Source of the DNA: Serratia sp. H1w
GTDB taxonomy: Bacteria > Pseudomonadota > Gammaproteobacteria > Enterobacterales > Enterobacteriaceae
Reading direction: 5' to 3'
DNA: 64,000 nt
NCBI RefSeq assembly: GCF_000633355.1
Contig: NZ_AYMQ01000043.1
Coordinates: forward strand, 1-64,000
Both the position numbers and the translations under genes were made by a program. The stretch's first letter is position 1; every line of letters starts with the position of its first letter. This document shows positions 17,364 to 26,857 of the stretch, in pieces. The notes beneath the pieces were generated by a model that worked only from the letters and a program-made list of their open reading frames with translations, was not told the DNA's origin and searched no databases.

Positions 17364-17441
17364 ATGAACATAATAATTTTACTGTGTGACTTATTTATAT
17401 GGGGAATAATACGACCTGATTACTCCACGTTAAATATATGA
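17364..17441 (+). CDS. Candidate 25-residue leader peptide coupled to gspC
   Basis: Small frame starting at ATG 17364 with AAGGA seven bases upstream (17353-17357), encoding a hydrophobic peptide (MNIIILLCDLFIWGIIRPDY...) and ending in TGA 17439-17441, which overlaps the gspC ATG (17438-17440) as ATGA. The overlap and the lack of any ribosome-binding site in front of the gspC ATG suggest translational coupling. Codons are AT-rich, so a chance frame is possible. The 342-bp gap between the GH3 gene and gspC is otherwise AT-rich and presumably carries both divergent promoters. Confidence 0.4.
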   Translation: MNIIILLCDLFIWGIIRPDYSTLNI

Positions 17442-18235
17442 TTGAACGACGGGGGGTAAAGACTTTGTTTGCGCCGTGGTCAACCTATGGTTTGAACCTG
17501 CTCAATGGTGGGCTAATTCTGGCCGTAACCTGGCTGTTGGCGTCGCTCACCTGGCAGTGGTTGTTGCCGCCAGAAACCGCTGTTCTACCGGCCGCAGCCT
17601 CTGCTACTCAGTCTGCCGTGCCGGCACAGGCTTTGCCCAGAGCCTTGTTCGGAACACCCATGGCTCAGGCTGCCACTCCGCAAACCCTGACCGGTTTACC
17701 CCTGACGTTGACCGGGTTGCTAGCCAGCAGCGAGCCAGGTGCGGCGCTGGCGGTGATCCAATATCAAGGAAAACAGGCCAGTTATGGTGAAGGCGATGTG
17801 CTGCCGATTGCCGGGGTGCGCGTGCGGCAAATCGGCGTAGAAGGCGTTGTGCTGGCAGAGCCAGGTGGATTGCGCCTGTTGAGCTACCCGCAACAGGCCT
17901 ATCGCGGGGCTCAGGTGGAGCGCAAGTTGGCATCCAGCGTGGTGCAACACCCCCAGCAAATTTTTGATTATCTGAGTGTGTCGCCGGTGCGCGATGAGAG
18001 CAACACACTGCTTGGTTACCGTATTAACCCTGGCCGCCAACCCACGCTATTTGGCCAGCTTGGCTTTAAACCCGATGATCTGGCGGTGGCAATCAACGGT
18101 ACGGATCTACGCGATAACCAGCAGGCACAGCAGATCTTGCTGCAATTGCCGCAGCTCACTGCCGCAACGGTCAGCGTGGAGCGTGAAGGGCAGCGCCATG
18201 ACATTACGATTTCACTTGATGAGGGAACGCCATGA
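17438..18235 (+). CDS. gspC: T2SS inner-membrane component GspC
   Basis: Links the inner-membrane platform to the secretin. 265 residues: a single membrane segment (about 20-40, LNGGLILAVTWLLASLTW), the periplasmic HR domain (about 90-165, LPLTLTGLLASSEPGAALAVI ... YGEGDVLPIAGVRVRQI) that contacts GspD, and a C-terminal PDZ domain (about 185-265, PTLFGQLGFKPDDLAVAINGTDL). ATG 17438 has no ribosome-binding site but overlaps the stop of a small upstream frame; TTG 17465 with GGGGGG in front is an alternative start that keeps the membrane segment. First gene of the gsp operon. Confidence 0.92.
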   Translation: MIERRGVKTLFAPWSTYGLNLLNGGLILAVTWLLASLTWQWLLPPETAVLPAAASATQSAVPAQALPRALFGTPMAQAATPQTLTGLPLTLTGLLASSEPGAALAVIQYQGKQASYGEGDVLPIAGVRVRQIGVEGVVLAEPGGLRLLSYPQQAYRGAQVERKLASSVVQHPQQIFDYLSVSPVRDESNTLLGYRINPGRQPTLFGQLGFKPDDLAVAINGTDLRDNQQAQQILLQLPQLTAATVSVEREGQRHDITISLDEGTP

Positions 18236-20193
18236 GGCAATTTTGCCTGGTGCTGATAGGGATGTTAGGCCTGGCGCTGCCTGCGCTAGGGGCGGAGTTT
18301 TCAGCCAGTTTCAAAGGGGTTGAGGCGCAGGAGTTCATCAACACCGTCAGCAAAAACCTCAACAAAACGGTGATTATCGATCCCAGCGTGCGCGGTACTA
18401 TCACCGTGCGCAGTTACGACATGCTCAATGAACAGCAGTATTACCAGTTTTTCCTCAGCGTGCTGGATGTGTACGGCTTTGCCGTCGTGCCGATGGATAA
18501 CGGCGTACTGAAGGTAGTGAAGTCCAAGGATGCCAAAAGTGGCTCGGTCCCGGTGGTGGATGACAGCACCACGGCCCGGGGTGATGAAGTCGTCACGCGG
18601 GTTGCCCCGTTGCACAACGTTACTGCTCGCGATTTGGCCCCGCTGTTGCGTCAGTTGAATGACAATGCGGGCGTGGGCAATGTGGTGCATTACGATCCTT
18701 CGAACGTGCTGCTGCTTACCGGGCGCGCTGCGGTGATTAACCGCCTGATGCAGATTATTGAGCGTGTCGATCGGGCAGGCGATCGCTCGGTGAAAACCCT
18801 GCCGCTGCAACATGCGGCGGCGGCTGAAGTGGCTCGGCTGGTCACGCAGATGGAGCAGGAAAATGGCAAAGGTGCGGCCCCTGCCGGGCGTATCGTGGCG
18901 GATGAGCGCACCAATGCGGTGCTGATTAGCGGTGATGCCAGCACCCAAGAGCGCCTGACTGCGACGGTACGTCAGTTGGACAAGCCCCAGGTCAGCCGTG
19001 GCAATACCCAGGTGATTTACCTGAAATACGCCAATGCCGAAAAGCTTGCCGCCGTGCTCAGCGGCATCAGCAGCGAGTTGGAGAAGGATCCTGCCGCCAG
19101 CAAAAACGGTGCAGCCCTGACCAAAGACACCATGATCAAGGCCGATCCGCAGACCAATTCGTTGATCGTTAACGCTGCCCCGGACGTGATGAATGAGCTG
19201 GAACGGGTGATTACCCGTCTGGATATCCGGCGACCACAGGTATTGGTGGAAGCGATCATCGCCGAGGTGCAAAACGCCGACGGGCTGAATTTGGGCATCC
19301 AATGGGGTAATAAACACGCCGGGGTTACCCAGTTCACCAATACCGGTCTGCCGATCACCACCCTGGCTGCCGGGGCGCAACAATATCGGCAGGACGGCAC
19401 CGTTCCCGCCAGCATGGCCAGCGCACTGGCCTCCTTCAATGGCATTGCCGCCGGTTTCTACTCTGGCAACTGGGCCATGTTGCTGACCGCCCTGTCCAGC
19501 GACAGCCAGAACGACATCCTGGCGACCCCCAGCATTGTCACCCTCGACAACAAAGAAGCCACTTTTAATGTCGGCCAGGAGGTTCCTGTGCTGACCGGTT
19601 CGCAGACCACCTCAGGCGACCACGTATTCAATACCGTTGAGCGCAAGACCGTAGGGATCAAGCTGAAGGTCAAGCCGCAGATCAACGACGGAGACTCGGT
19701 AATGCTGGAGATCGAACAGGAAGTATCCAGCGTGGCAGACACCGCCAACAGCGCCAACGCCGAGCTGGGGGCCACCTTCAACACCCGCACGGTGAACAAT
19801 GCGGTGCTGGTGTCCAGCGGATCTACCGTGGTGGTGGGTGGATTACTGGATCACAGCAGCCGCGAGAGCGCCAGCAAGGTGCCGGTGCTGGGGGATATTC
19901 CGTTGCTGGGCAACCTGTTCCGCTCCAAGAGCAAGAGCCGCGAAAAACGTAACCTGATGCTGTTCATCCGCCCGACGATCATCCGCGATCAACAGCATTA
20001 CGACGGCGCATCGGCAGGGAAGTACCAGCAGTTCAAACAGGATAGCGCGCAAAAAGTGAGTGAAAAAAGCCTGTGGAACAGCGAAGGCGGCGATCCCTTG
20101 TCGCTGCCAGAATTACAACAGTCAGGCCAAGGATTTAATGAGGTGCGTAGCGCTATCGCGCTGTTTTACAGCACCCAAGGTACGGTGAGGTAA
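18232..20193 (+). CDS. gspD: T2SS outer-membrane secretin GspD
   Basis: Forms the 15-mer outer-membrane channel. 653 residues: cleavable signal peptide (MRQFCLVLIGMLGLALPALGA), N0 domain (AEFSASFKGVEAQEFINTVSKNL), N1-N3 repeats (for example VKTLPLQHAAAAEVARLV, TQVIYLKYANAEKLAAVL), the secretin domain (VPVLTGSQTT, VVVGGLLDHSS, VPVLGDIPLLGNLFRSKS) and a C-terminal S region (about 590-653) for pilotin binding. ATGA overlap with gspC. The pilotin gene gspS is at the far end of the cluster. Confidence 0.96.
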   Translation: MRQFCLVLIGMLGLALPALGAEFSASFKGVEAQEFINTVSKNLNKTVIIDPSVRGTITVRSYDMLNEQQYYQFFLSVLDVYGFAVVPMDNGVLKVVKSKDAKSGSVPVVDDSTTARGDEVVTRVAPLHNVTARDLAPLLRQLNDNAGVGNVVHYDPSNVLLLTGRAAVINRLMQIIERVDRAGDRSVKTLPLQHAAAAEVARLVTQMEQENGKGAAPAGRIVADERTNAVLISGDASTQERLTATVRQLDKPQVSRGNTQVIYLKYANAEKLAAVLSGISSELEKDPAASKNGAALTKDTMIKADPQTNSLIVNAAPDVMNELERVITRLDIRRPQVLVEAIIAEVQNADGLNLGIQWGNKHAGVTQFTNTGLPITTLAAGAQQYRQDGTVPASMASALASFNGIAAGFYSGNWAMLLTALSSDSQNDILATPSIVTLDNKEATFNVGQEVPVLTGSQTTSGDHVFNTVERKTVGIKLKVKPQINDGDSVMLEIEQEVSSVADTANSANAELGATFNTRTVNNAVLVSSGSTVVVGGLLDHSSRESASKVPVLGDIPLLGNLFRSKSKSREKRNLMLFIRPTIIRDQQHYDGASAGKYQQFKQDSAQKVSEKSLWNSEGGDPLSLPELQQSGQGFNEVRSAIALFYSTQGTVR

Positions 20194-20196
20194 AGC

Positions 20197-21642
20197 ATGG
20201 AACCTTTGCTTTCCCCGGGCTTTGCCCGCAGCCACGGCGTCTTGCTGATGCGTAACCCCGATGGAAATACACTCCTGTGGTGTCGTGGCGACGTGACGGT
20301 GATGGCACTCCAGGAAGCCCGACGGGTCGCCGCGGTGCCATTGCAGGTGCAGGAACTGGAAGACGAGGCGTTCGAACGGCAACTGGCCGCCAGCTACCAA
20401 CAGGATTCTGCTCAGGTGCGGCGCATGATGGCAGAGCTGGGCAGTGAACTGGATTTTTACACTCTGGCGGAGGAGTTGCCGGAGCAGGGTGACTTGCTGG
20501 AAAGTGACGACGGCGCGCCGATTATCCGACTGATCAACGCCATGCTGAGTGAAGCGATCAAAGAGGGTGCATCCGATGTGCATATCGAAACCTTTGAACG
20601 CTACCTCAGTATCCGTTTTCGCATCGACGGCGTGCTGCGCGAGATCCTTCAGCCACAGCGCCGGCTGGCTGCGCTGCTGGTGTCACGCATCAAGGTCATG
20701 GCACGGTTGGACATTGCCGAAAAACGCATTCCACAGGACGGGCGCATTGCATTACGTATTGGGGGGCGGGCGATCGATGTGCGGGTTTCTACACTGCCGG
20801 CCAACCATGGTGAACGGGTGGTGCTGCGCCTGTTGGATAAAAACAGCGTACCGCTGGATCTGGCTGCGTTGGGCATGGCTCCGTCGCTATGCCAGCAGGT
20901 GGGGGCGTTGTTGGCACAGCCACACGGCATCATCCTGGTGACCGGCCCCACCGGCTCTGGCAAAAGTACCACCCTATATGCCGGTCTGAGCCAGTTAAAC
21001 AGTAAAGAACGCAACATCCTGACGGTAGAAGATCCCATCGAATACGATCTGCCCGGTATTGGTCAAACTCAGGTTAACGGCAAGGTAGACATGACCTTCG
21101 CCCGGGGGTTGCGAGCCATTTTGCGCCAGGATCCGGACGTGGTGATGGTGGGTGAGATCCGCGACGGCGAAACGGCCGCGATTGCGGTGCAGGCTTCGCT
21201 GACCGGCCATCTGGTGCTCTCCACGCTGCATACCAACAGCGCGGCTGGGGCGGTAACACGTCTGCAGGACATGGGCGTTGAACCTTTCCTGCTGGCCACC
21301 TCTCTGCTGGCTGTTTTGGCCCAGCGTTTGGTGCGCGTGCTGTGCCCGGCCTGCCGACAGCCCTGGGTGGTAGGAGAAGGGCAACCGCTACCGGCTGGCA
21401 GCCGCGTTTATCGTGCTGTTGGTTGCAGCACCTGTAATGGTAGCGGATACCGCGGCCGTACGGCACTCCATGAACTGTTGCGGCTCGATGACGGACTGCG
21501 TAGAGCGATCCAGAGCGGCGAGAGTGAAGCAGCATTGGAGCACCGTTTGCAGGGAGCCACGCTTTATCAGTGTGGGCTGGATTTGGTGCTGGCTGGCACG
21601 ACCACCTTGGAAGAGGTCACACGTGTGACCCGGAGCCATTGA
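20197..21642 (+). CDS. gspE: T2SS assembly ATPase GspE
   Basis: Cytoplasmic hexameric ATPase powering pseudopilus assembly, anchored through GspL. 481 residues. N-terminal GspL-binding region, Walker [10 protein letters not shown] at 250-258, Asp and His boxes ([27 protein letters not shown]), and a four-cysteine zinc motif C383-P-A-C386 ... C410-S-T-C413. Starts three bases after gspD stops. Confidence 0.96.
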   Translation: MEPLLSPGFARSHGVLLMRNPDGNTLLWCRGDVTVMALQEARRVAAVPLQVQELEDEAFERQLAASYQQDSAQVRRMMAELGSELDFYTLAEELPEQGDLLESDDGAPIIRLINAMLSEAIKEGASDVHIETFERYLSIRFRIDGVLREILQPQRRLAALLVSRIKVMARLDIAEKRIPQDGRIALRIGGRAIDVRVSTLPANHGERVVLRLLDKNSVPLDLAALGMAPSLCQQVGALLAQPHGIILVTGPTGSGKSTTLYAGLSQLNSKERNILTVEDPIEYDLPGIGQTQVNGKVDMTFARGLRAILRQDPDVVMVGEIRDGETAAIAVQASLTGHLVLSTLHTNSAAGAVTRLQDMGVEPFLLATSLLAVLAQRLVRVLCPACRQPWVVGEGQPLPAGSRVYRAVGCSTCNGSGYRGRTALHELLRLDDGLRRAIQSGESEAALEHRLQGATLYQCGLDLVLAGTTTLEEVTRVTRSH

Positions 21643-21643
21643 G

Positions 21644-22837
21644 ATGGTGCAATTTGACTATCTGGCGCGAGATGCCAAGGGAAAACAACGTCGCGGCAAG
21701 ATCGAAGCGGAATCGGAGCGCCAGGCTGGCAAGAGCCTGCGCGAACAAGGTTTGCTGGTAATGACGCTGCGCGAATGCACACCGCGCCAGCGCCGCGTGG
21801 CGCTAAAAGGCACCGCGCTAGCCTTGGTCATGCGCCAGTTGGCGACGATGGTCGCCGCGGGATTGCCGTTGGCTGAGGTGCTTCATGCAGTGATGCAGCA
21901 GAGTGAAGACCGGCGAGTTGCGCAGGTGCTGCAAGCCGTGCGTCTACGGGTGATTGAAGGTTTCACCTTGGCGGATGCGCTACGCGAACATCCCCGAGCC
22001 TTTGGTCCGCTGTATTGCGCCATGGTAGCGGCGGGCGAGGCATCGGGCCAACTGGATGGCGTACTCAACCGCCTGGCCGACTACGCCGAGCAGCGCCAAC
22101 AGATGAAGAGCCGTCTGACCCAGGCATTGGTCTATCCGGTGTTGCTCACGCTGGTAGCGATTGGTGTAGTGACTACCCTGCTCAGCGCTGTGGTGCCGAA
22201 GGTGGTGGAGCAGTTTATCCATATGAAACAGACCCTACCACTGAGCACCCGTTTGCTGATGTCGCTGAGCGACGGGGTACGCCAATTTGGCCCCTGGATA
22301 GTGTTGTTGGCGGCCTGTGCCGGCCTGCTGGCTCTGTGGTTGCTGCGTCGTCCGGCCAATCGTCTTGCTCTGCATCGGCAGTTGTTGGTGTTACCTGGCA
22401 GTGGCCGCCTGATCCGGGAAATGAACACCGCCCGCTATGCCCGCACCCTGAGCATTCTTTATCACAGCGGTGTGCCGTTGTTGCAGGCCATGCAGATCAG
22501 TGCGCAGGTACTCGGCAACTTACAGGCCAGCAGGTTGTTGATCGCAGCCGGGGAGCGAGTGCGTGAGGGGGGTAGCCTGCAACAGGCACTGGAACAGACT
22601 GCGCTGTTTCCACCGATGATGCGCCACATGATCGCGGCTGGCGAACGCAGCGGCGAGCTGGGCGATATGTTACTGCGTGCCGCCGACAATCAGGATCGCC
22701 AGTTTCAGGCCCGCATCACGCTATTTTTCAGCCTGTTTGAACCTTTGTTGGTCGTGGTGATGGCGGCGGTAGTGCTGTTTATCGTGCTGGCCATCCTGCA
22801 ACCGATTTTGCAACTGAACACAATGATGACGCTGTAA
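21644..22837 (+). CDS. gspF: T2SS inner-membrane platform protein GspF
   Basis: Polytopic platform protein proposed to couple GspE rotation to pseudopilin addition. 397 residues with two related cytoplasmic T2SSF domains (about 65-190 and 265-390: [18 protein letters not shown] and [23 protein letters not shown]) and three membrane segments ([60 protein letters not shown]). One base follows the gspE stop. Confidence 0.96.
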   Translation: MVQFDYLARDAKGKQRRGKIEAESERQAGKSLREQGLLVMTLRECTPRQRRVALKGTALALVMRQLATMVAAGLPLAEVLHAVMQQSEDRRVAQVLQAVRLRVIEGFTLADALREHPRAFGPLYCAMVAAGEASGQLDGVLNRLADYAEQRQQMKSRLTQALVYPVLLTLVAIGVVTTLLSAVVPKVVEQFIHMKQTLPLSTRLLMSLSDGVRQFGPWIVLLAACAGLLALWLLRRPANRLALHRQLLVLPGSGRLIREMNTARYARTLSILYHSGVPLLQAMQISAQVLGNLQASRLLIAAGERVREGGSLQQALEQTALFPPMMRHMIAAGERSGELGDMLLRAADNQDRQFQARITLFFSLFEPLLVVVMAAVVLFIVLAILQPILQLNTMMTL

Positions 22838-22856
22838 GTACGCAGAGGTAAATGCA

Positions 22857-23297
22857 ATGCAACAAAACACGATGGAAAGGCCACGTCAGGCGGGGTTCAC
22901 CCTGTTGGAGATTATGGTGGTGATCGTCATTCTCGGCATTTTGGCGAGCCTGGTGGTGCCCAACCTGATGGGTAATAAAGACAAGGCGGATCTGCAAAAG
23001 GCCGTCAGTGATATCGTCGCGCTGGAAAGCGCGTTGGACATGTATCGCCTGGATAATAGCCGCTATCCCACCACGGCGCAGGGGCTGGAGGCGTTGATTG
23101 CCCGGCCGACTCAGCCGCCGGTTCCGCGCAGTTACCCGGAAGACGGTTATATACGCCGTTTACCGAAGGATCCCTGGGGCAATAGCTATCAACTCCGCCA
23201 GCCGGGTGAGCATGGCAAGGTAGATATCTTCTCTGCCGGACCAGATGGTGAGGTGGGGACGGCCGACGATATCGGCAACTGGGATCAGGATCGTTGA
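22857..23297 (+). CDS. gspG: T2SS major pseudopilin GspG
   Basis: Major subunit of the pseudopilus. 146 residues with prepilin cleavage site QAG|FTLLEIMVVIVILGIL, Glu at +5, and the C-terminal calcium site (FSAGPDGEVGTADDIGNW). An in-frame ATG at 22872 (MERPRQAG) would give a leader of more usual length. Substrate of the prepilin peptidase GspO encoded downstream. Confidence 0.96.
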   Translation: MQQNTMERPRQAGFTLLEIMVVIVILGILASLVVPNLMGNKDKADLQKAVSDIVALESALDMYRLDNSRYPTTAQGLEALIARPTQPPVPRSYPEDGYIRRLPKDPWGNSYQLRQPGEHGKVDIFSAGPDGEVGTADDIGNWDQDR

Positions 23298-23770
23298 AGC
23301 AGCGGGGGTTCACATTGCTGGAGATGATGCTGGTGCTGTTGCTGCTGGGGATCGGCACCTGGTTGGTTATCGTCCAGATGCCAAGTACAGCCTACCGGGC
23401 TGAGCGGGAAAGCCAACGGCTGGCGGAACGGCTCCAACGTTTAACCTACCAGGCGACGCTGGAAGGGCGCACGTATGGCCTGCTGGTGCAGCCCAATCGT
23501 TGGCAGTTCAAGCATTGGCACGCGCAGGGCTGGCAAGACCTTTCGTTGCCACAGGGGGCGGCAGCACAAACCTTGCCCAAGGGTTGGCGCCTGGAGTTGG
23601 AGCAACCGCTAGACGTCGCTGAGGGCGTTCCTCAGGTATTAATGCTGCCGGGTGGTGAAGTGACGCCGTTCCGGCTGCGTTACTTTTATGCCGAACGCCT
23701 GATGGCCGAGATCGTGCTGGATGAGCAGGGCAGGATACGCACTCTCGATGACCTCGTTGAAAAAACATAG
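23294..23770 (+). CDS. gspH: T2SS minor pseudopilin GspH
   Basis: Minor pseudopilin, 158 residues, starting with TTG at 23294 that overlaps the gspG stop. The leader is very short (MKQRG|FTLLEMMLVLLLLGIGTW), with Glu +5 present, followed by the beta-rich globular domain (RTYGLLVQPNRWQF ... VTPFRLRYFYAERLMAEIVLD). Confidence 0.93.
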   Translation: MKQRGFTLLEMMLVLLLLGIGTWLVIVQMPSTAYRAERESQRLAERLQRLTYQATLEGRTYGLLVQPNRWQFKHWHAQGWQDLSLPQGAAAQTLPKGWRLELEQPLDVAEGVPQVLMLPGGEVTPFRLRYFYAERLMAEIVLDEQGRIRTLDDLVEKT

Positions 23771-24128
23771 CGGCATGACGCTGCTGGAGGTGCTGGTGGC
23801 GCTGGCGATTTTTTCCGTCGCGGCGTTGGCTCTGTTGCAAAGCCTGGGCCATCTGGCACTGGGGCCGGGGCGGCTTGCCGATAAAACCTATGCCGACTGG
23901 GTGGCAGAAAACCAGATGGTGGAGCTGCGGCTGCAATCCGTCTGGCCGTCGTTGCATTGGACACAAGGCAGCAGCGAGCAGGCCGGGCGTATCTGGTATT
24001 GGCGCTGGCGTGGTGTGGCGAGCGAATTGCAGGGGCTGCGGGCGCTGGAAGTTGAGGTGTCGGCTGCACCTTGGCAACAGGGTGGTCAACCTCTCACTGT
24101 GTTGCGTACTTACGTGGTGCAACCATGA
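23748..24128 (+). CDS. gspI: T2SS minor pseudopilin GspI
   Basis: Tip-complex minor pseudopilin, 126 residues from ATG 23748 (MTSLKKHSG|MTLLEVLVALAIF), overlapping gspH by 23 bp. Met rather than Phe follows the cleavage site; Glu +5 is retained. It forms the tip with GspJ and GspK. Internal segment LADKTYADWVAENQMVELRL matches the family (residue A-N-Q block). Confidence 0.94.
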   Translation: MTSLKKHSGMTLLEVLVALAIFSVAALALLQSLGHLALGPGRLADKTYADWVAENQMVELRLQSVWPSLHWTQGSSEQAGRIWYWRWRGVASELQGLRALEVEVSAAPWQQGGQPLTVLRTYVVQP

Positions 24129-24721
24129 ACAGGCGCAGTGCGGGTTTTACCCTGCTGGAGATGATTCTGGCGCTGGCGGTGTTTGCGTTGCTGAGCCTGA
24201 TGGCGAACCGCCTGTTGCTACAGGGCTTGGAGCTGGAACAGTTTTCTGCCCGCCATGCGCAACGGCTGGCACAAATCCAACATGCGTTCACTTTGCTGGA
24301 GCGTGACACCTTTGCTATGCGCCCCAGAACGGTGCGTGGCAGCGAAGGTTTTTCCGGTGCGACTTTGGTGGCGAGCGAGGGGCGTAGCGACGGAGACAGT
24401 CTGATGTTTACCCACAGCGGCTGGCCTAATCCCGGCGATCAACTACCGCGTTCGCAGTTGCAACGTGTTGGCTATCGGCTGGCCGAGGGGGAGTTAATCC
24501 GTGAGTATTTCGATTATCCCGATGTCCCCGTCAGCACCCAACCCCACCGCCAGCGGCTGTTGGCCGACGTGCGTGGGCTACGGCTGCGCTATTGGTCTCA
24601 GGGGCGCTGGTCTCGGCAGTGGCAGGGAGGTGAGGGTTTGCCCCAGGCGATAGAGGTGGCGCTGACATTGGATGAGGGGGGCACGGTGGTGCGCCGTTTT
24701 CTGTTACCGGAGGCTCGATGA
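24125..24721 (+). CDS. gspJ: T2SS minor pseudopilin GspJ
   Basis: 198 residues from ATG 24125 (ATGA overlap with gspI), with leader MNRRSAG|FTLLEMILALAVFALL. The globular part contains the family block RLAQIQHAFTLLERDTFAMRPRTVR and LQRVGYRLAEGELIREYF. Partner of GspI and GspK at the pseudopilus tip. Confidence 0.95.
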   Translation: MNRRSAGFTLLEMILALAVFALLSLMANRLLLQGLELEQFSARHAQRLAQIQHAFTLLERDTFAMRPRTVRGSEGFSGATLVASEGRSDGDSLMFTHSGWPNPGDQLPRSQLQRVGYRLAEGELIREYFDYPDVPVSTQPHRQRLLADVRGLRLRYWSQGRWSRQWQGGEGLPQAIEVALTLDEGGTVVRRFLLPEAR

Positions 24722-25641
24722 AACAGCGTGGCATGGCGTTGCTGATGGTATTGATGCTGTTGGCGGTGATGGCCGCGCTGGCCGCAGTAGCGACAGAGCG
24801 CTGGTTTTTCAGCTTCCAGTACAGCCTGCAATTGCACCAGCGTTTGCAAGGTAAATGGTACGCCGCCGGGGCTGAAACGCTGGCCACAAAGCTGTTGAGC
24901 CTAGATGCCCGCGACGATGCCTCACACACTCATCTTGCCCAGCGTTGGGCGACCAGTGGGCAACGTTTCCCATTAGAGGATGCCGAGTTGCAGGCGCAAT
25001 TGGCGGATGCGCAGGCCTGCTTCAATTTGAATGCCGTGGCGGGCAACGAGGGCATACAGCGGATTTTCACCCGCTTGCTGGTCCTGCTGGAGGAAGAGCC
25101 TGGACAGGCGCAGCAGATCGGTGCAGCGCTGGCCGACTGGCTGGATGAGGACGATATCCCACGTGACGGTGGGGCAGAGGATGAAGAGTATGCCGCACAT
25201 CGTCCTCCTTATTTGACCGCCAGACAGCGTTTACAGGATGTCAGCGAATTGCGTCAGGTGCGAGGTATCAGCGCTGCGTTGTTACAGCGGTTGCGGCCGT
25301 TGGTCTGTGCGTTGCCTGAGGGATCTTTACGCATCAATATCAATACATTACTCCCTGCACAATGGCCGCTGCTGGCGGCGTTGGTGGAGGGAATGGATGA
25401 AACCCAAATCCGTCAGGTGCTGGCACGTCGCCCACCGGCCGGCTGGGAAACGCTGGAGCAACCGATGGCAGAGCTGATCCCTTTGGCTAGCCAGCGACAG
25501 TATCTGGTGCTGAACAGCAATTATTTCAGCCTACGGGCAAGGGTACAGATGGCCGATGCAACCTATCGGCAGACCAGCCTGCTACGACGCCAGGGTGGGC
25601 AAACCCAGGTACTGTGGCGGCATTGGGAGATCGAGGAATGA
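24718..25641 (+). CDS. gspK: T2SS minor pseudopilin GspK
   Basis: Large tip pseudopilin, 307 residues, ATGA overlap with gspJ. Leader KQRG|MALLMVLMLLAVMAALAAV lacks Glu +5, as is usual for GspK. Alpha-helical SAM-like insertion (about 100-260) with LADWLDEDDIPRDGGAEDEEY, the acidic loop that binds calcium in homologues. The stop TGA (25639-25641) overlaps an ATG at 25638 that looks like the former start of gspL. Confidence 0.95.
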   Translation: MKQRGMALLMVLMLLAVMAALAAVATERWFFSFQYSLQLHQRLQGKWYAAGAETLATKLLSLDARDDASHTHLAQRWATSGQRFPLEDAELQAQLADAQACFNLNAVAGNEGIQRIFTRLLVLLEEEPGQAQQIGAALADWLDEDDIPRDGGAEDEEYAAHRPPYLTARQRLQDVSELRQVRGISAALLQRLRPLVCALPEGSLRININTLLPAQWPLLAALVEGMDETQIRQVLARRPPAGWETLEQPMAELIPLASQRQYLVLNSNYFSLRARVQMADATYRQTSLLRRQGGQTQVLWRHWEIEE

Positions 25642-25674
25642 CAGAGAATGCACAGACTCATAACGTGGCACATT

Positions 25675-25713
25675 CGGTCCCCTCTCCCTGTGGGAGAGGG
25701 TTAGGGTGAGGGG
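25675..25713. repeat. Family 2 palindromic repeat at the gspK-gspL junction
   Basis: Perfect copy of the second repeat family: CGGT, then CCCTCTCCC and GGGAGAGGG around TGT, then TTAGGGTGAGGGG. It lies downstream of the apparent original gspL start (ATG 25638). The frame from that ATG runs 23 codons into the repeat and stops at TGA 25707-25709. The GTG at 25706, inside the repeat, opens the current gspL frame. Confidence 0.9.
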
Positions 25714-26857
25714 AATATCACAGGGCCAAAACCCAGCACCCCATTACCTGGTGCTGCATGGCGACGCAGATAAACAGGCAAAGATGCCATGGCTACGTAT
25801 CCAGGCTGATGGGGAAGCTACCGCCGAGTCTGGCGAAGTCGTGCCTGAGGCACTCGGTGAATTAGCTGTCCGCTACCCGCAAGATAAAGTCTGTCTGTTG
25901 GTGCCTGCCGCTGGCGTGGGGTTGTACCACGTCCATCTCCCGGGGCGGCATGATGCCGCAGGACTGCGAACATTGCCTTGGCTATTGGAGGAACGGCTGG
26001 CCTGTGTGCCGGAAGACGTCAGCATTATCCCTTTAGGTTCCTCTGGGGAAACGCTCTGGGTGGCGGTGGTTGCTCAAAAACAACTAACCCGTTGGCAAGC
26101 ACCGTTTAGCGCGGCGGGTATCTCATTGGCTAAAGTGGTTCCAGATGTGCTGCTGCTGCCCTGGGTCGAAGGTGAAATATCCGCTTTGCCTTGGGGTGAC
26201 CGCTGGCTATTACGCACTGGCCTTTGGCAAGGCGTGGAGGTGGAGGCCAATTGGCTACCGCTGTGGCTGCGAGCCTGGCAACGAGCCCAGCCGCTGCCTA
26301 ACGTGCGCTGCTATGGCTTACTTCCGCCCGAGGGCCAGCAATGGCAGCTCTGCCCGCTAACCAACCCCGTGACGCTGCTGGCCCGTAGCGTACCGCAGGC
26401 GGTTTCATTACTCCCTCACCAAAAAACGGCATCGCAGAAGGCATGGCGTACCCCATTGATCGCGGCCATGGTTGTGCTGATCCTGCTGTTTTGTCAGCAG
26501 GGCATGGTGTGGTGGCAGTTGACTCAGCAAGGGGACGCGCTGGAGCAACAACTGTTGCAGCAGTTTCGCCAGCGTTTTCCTGGGCAAAGTGAGCAGCGCT
26601 GGCAGGCCACGGTACGGCGAGCTGTACAGCAAGAAACCACGCCAGGGCTGACGGCGTGGCTGGCGCAACTGCCAGCTCTACCGCCAGGGGTCACCGTACA
26701 ACAACTGCATTACTCTGCAGTTCCGGCACGGTTGCAGCTACGTCTGGCTGGCGAAATGCCTCAGGTGCAGCGTGCGCGGCAGATATTGGCCGAACGCTTC
26801 AGCGTAAGCAGTGTGCCAGATGGCATGTTGACGCTTGAACCTCGGGAGGCCGAATGA
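25706..26857 (+). CDS. gspL: T2SS inner-membrane protein GspL
   Basis: Bitopic platform protein that anchors GspE. 383 residues: cytoplasmic actin-like domain (to about 240), one membrane segment (about 247-268, TPLIAAMVVLILLFCQQGMVWW) and a ferredoxin-like periplasmic domain. Oddity: the start is GTG inside a palindromic repeat, overlapping as GTGA the stop of a 23-codon frame that begins at ATG 25638 (itself overlapping the gspK stop as ATGA). The first residues (MRG) are repeat-encoded. Expression probably depends on translational re-initiation. Confidence 0.92.
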   Translation: MRGISQGQNPAPHYLVLHGDADKQAKMPWLRIQADGEATAESGEVVPEALGELAVRYPQDKVCLLVPAAGVGLYHVHLPGRHDAAGLRTLPWLLEERLACVPEDVSIIPLGSSGETLWVAVVAQKQLTRWQAPFSAAGISLAKVVPDVLLLPWVEGEISALPWGDRWLLRTGLWQGVEVEANWLPLWLRAWQRAQPLPNVRCYGLLPPEGQQWQLCPLTNPVTLLARSVPQAVSLLPHQKTASQKAWRTPLIAAMVVLILLFCQQGMVWWQLTQQGDALEQQLLQQFRQRFPGQSEQRWQATVRRAVQQETTPGLTAWLAQLPALPPGVTVQQLHYSAVPARLQLRLAGEMPQVQRARQILAERFSVSSVPDGMLTLEPREAE

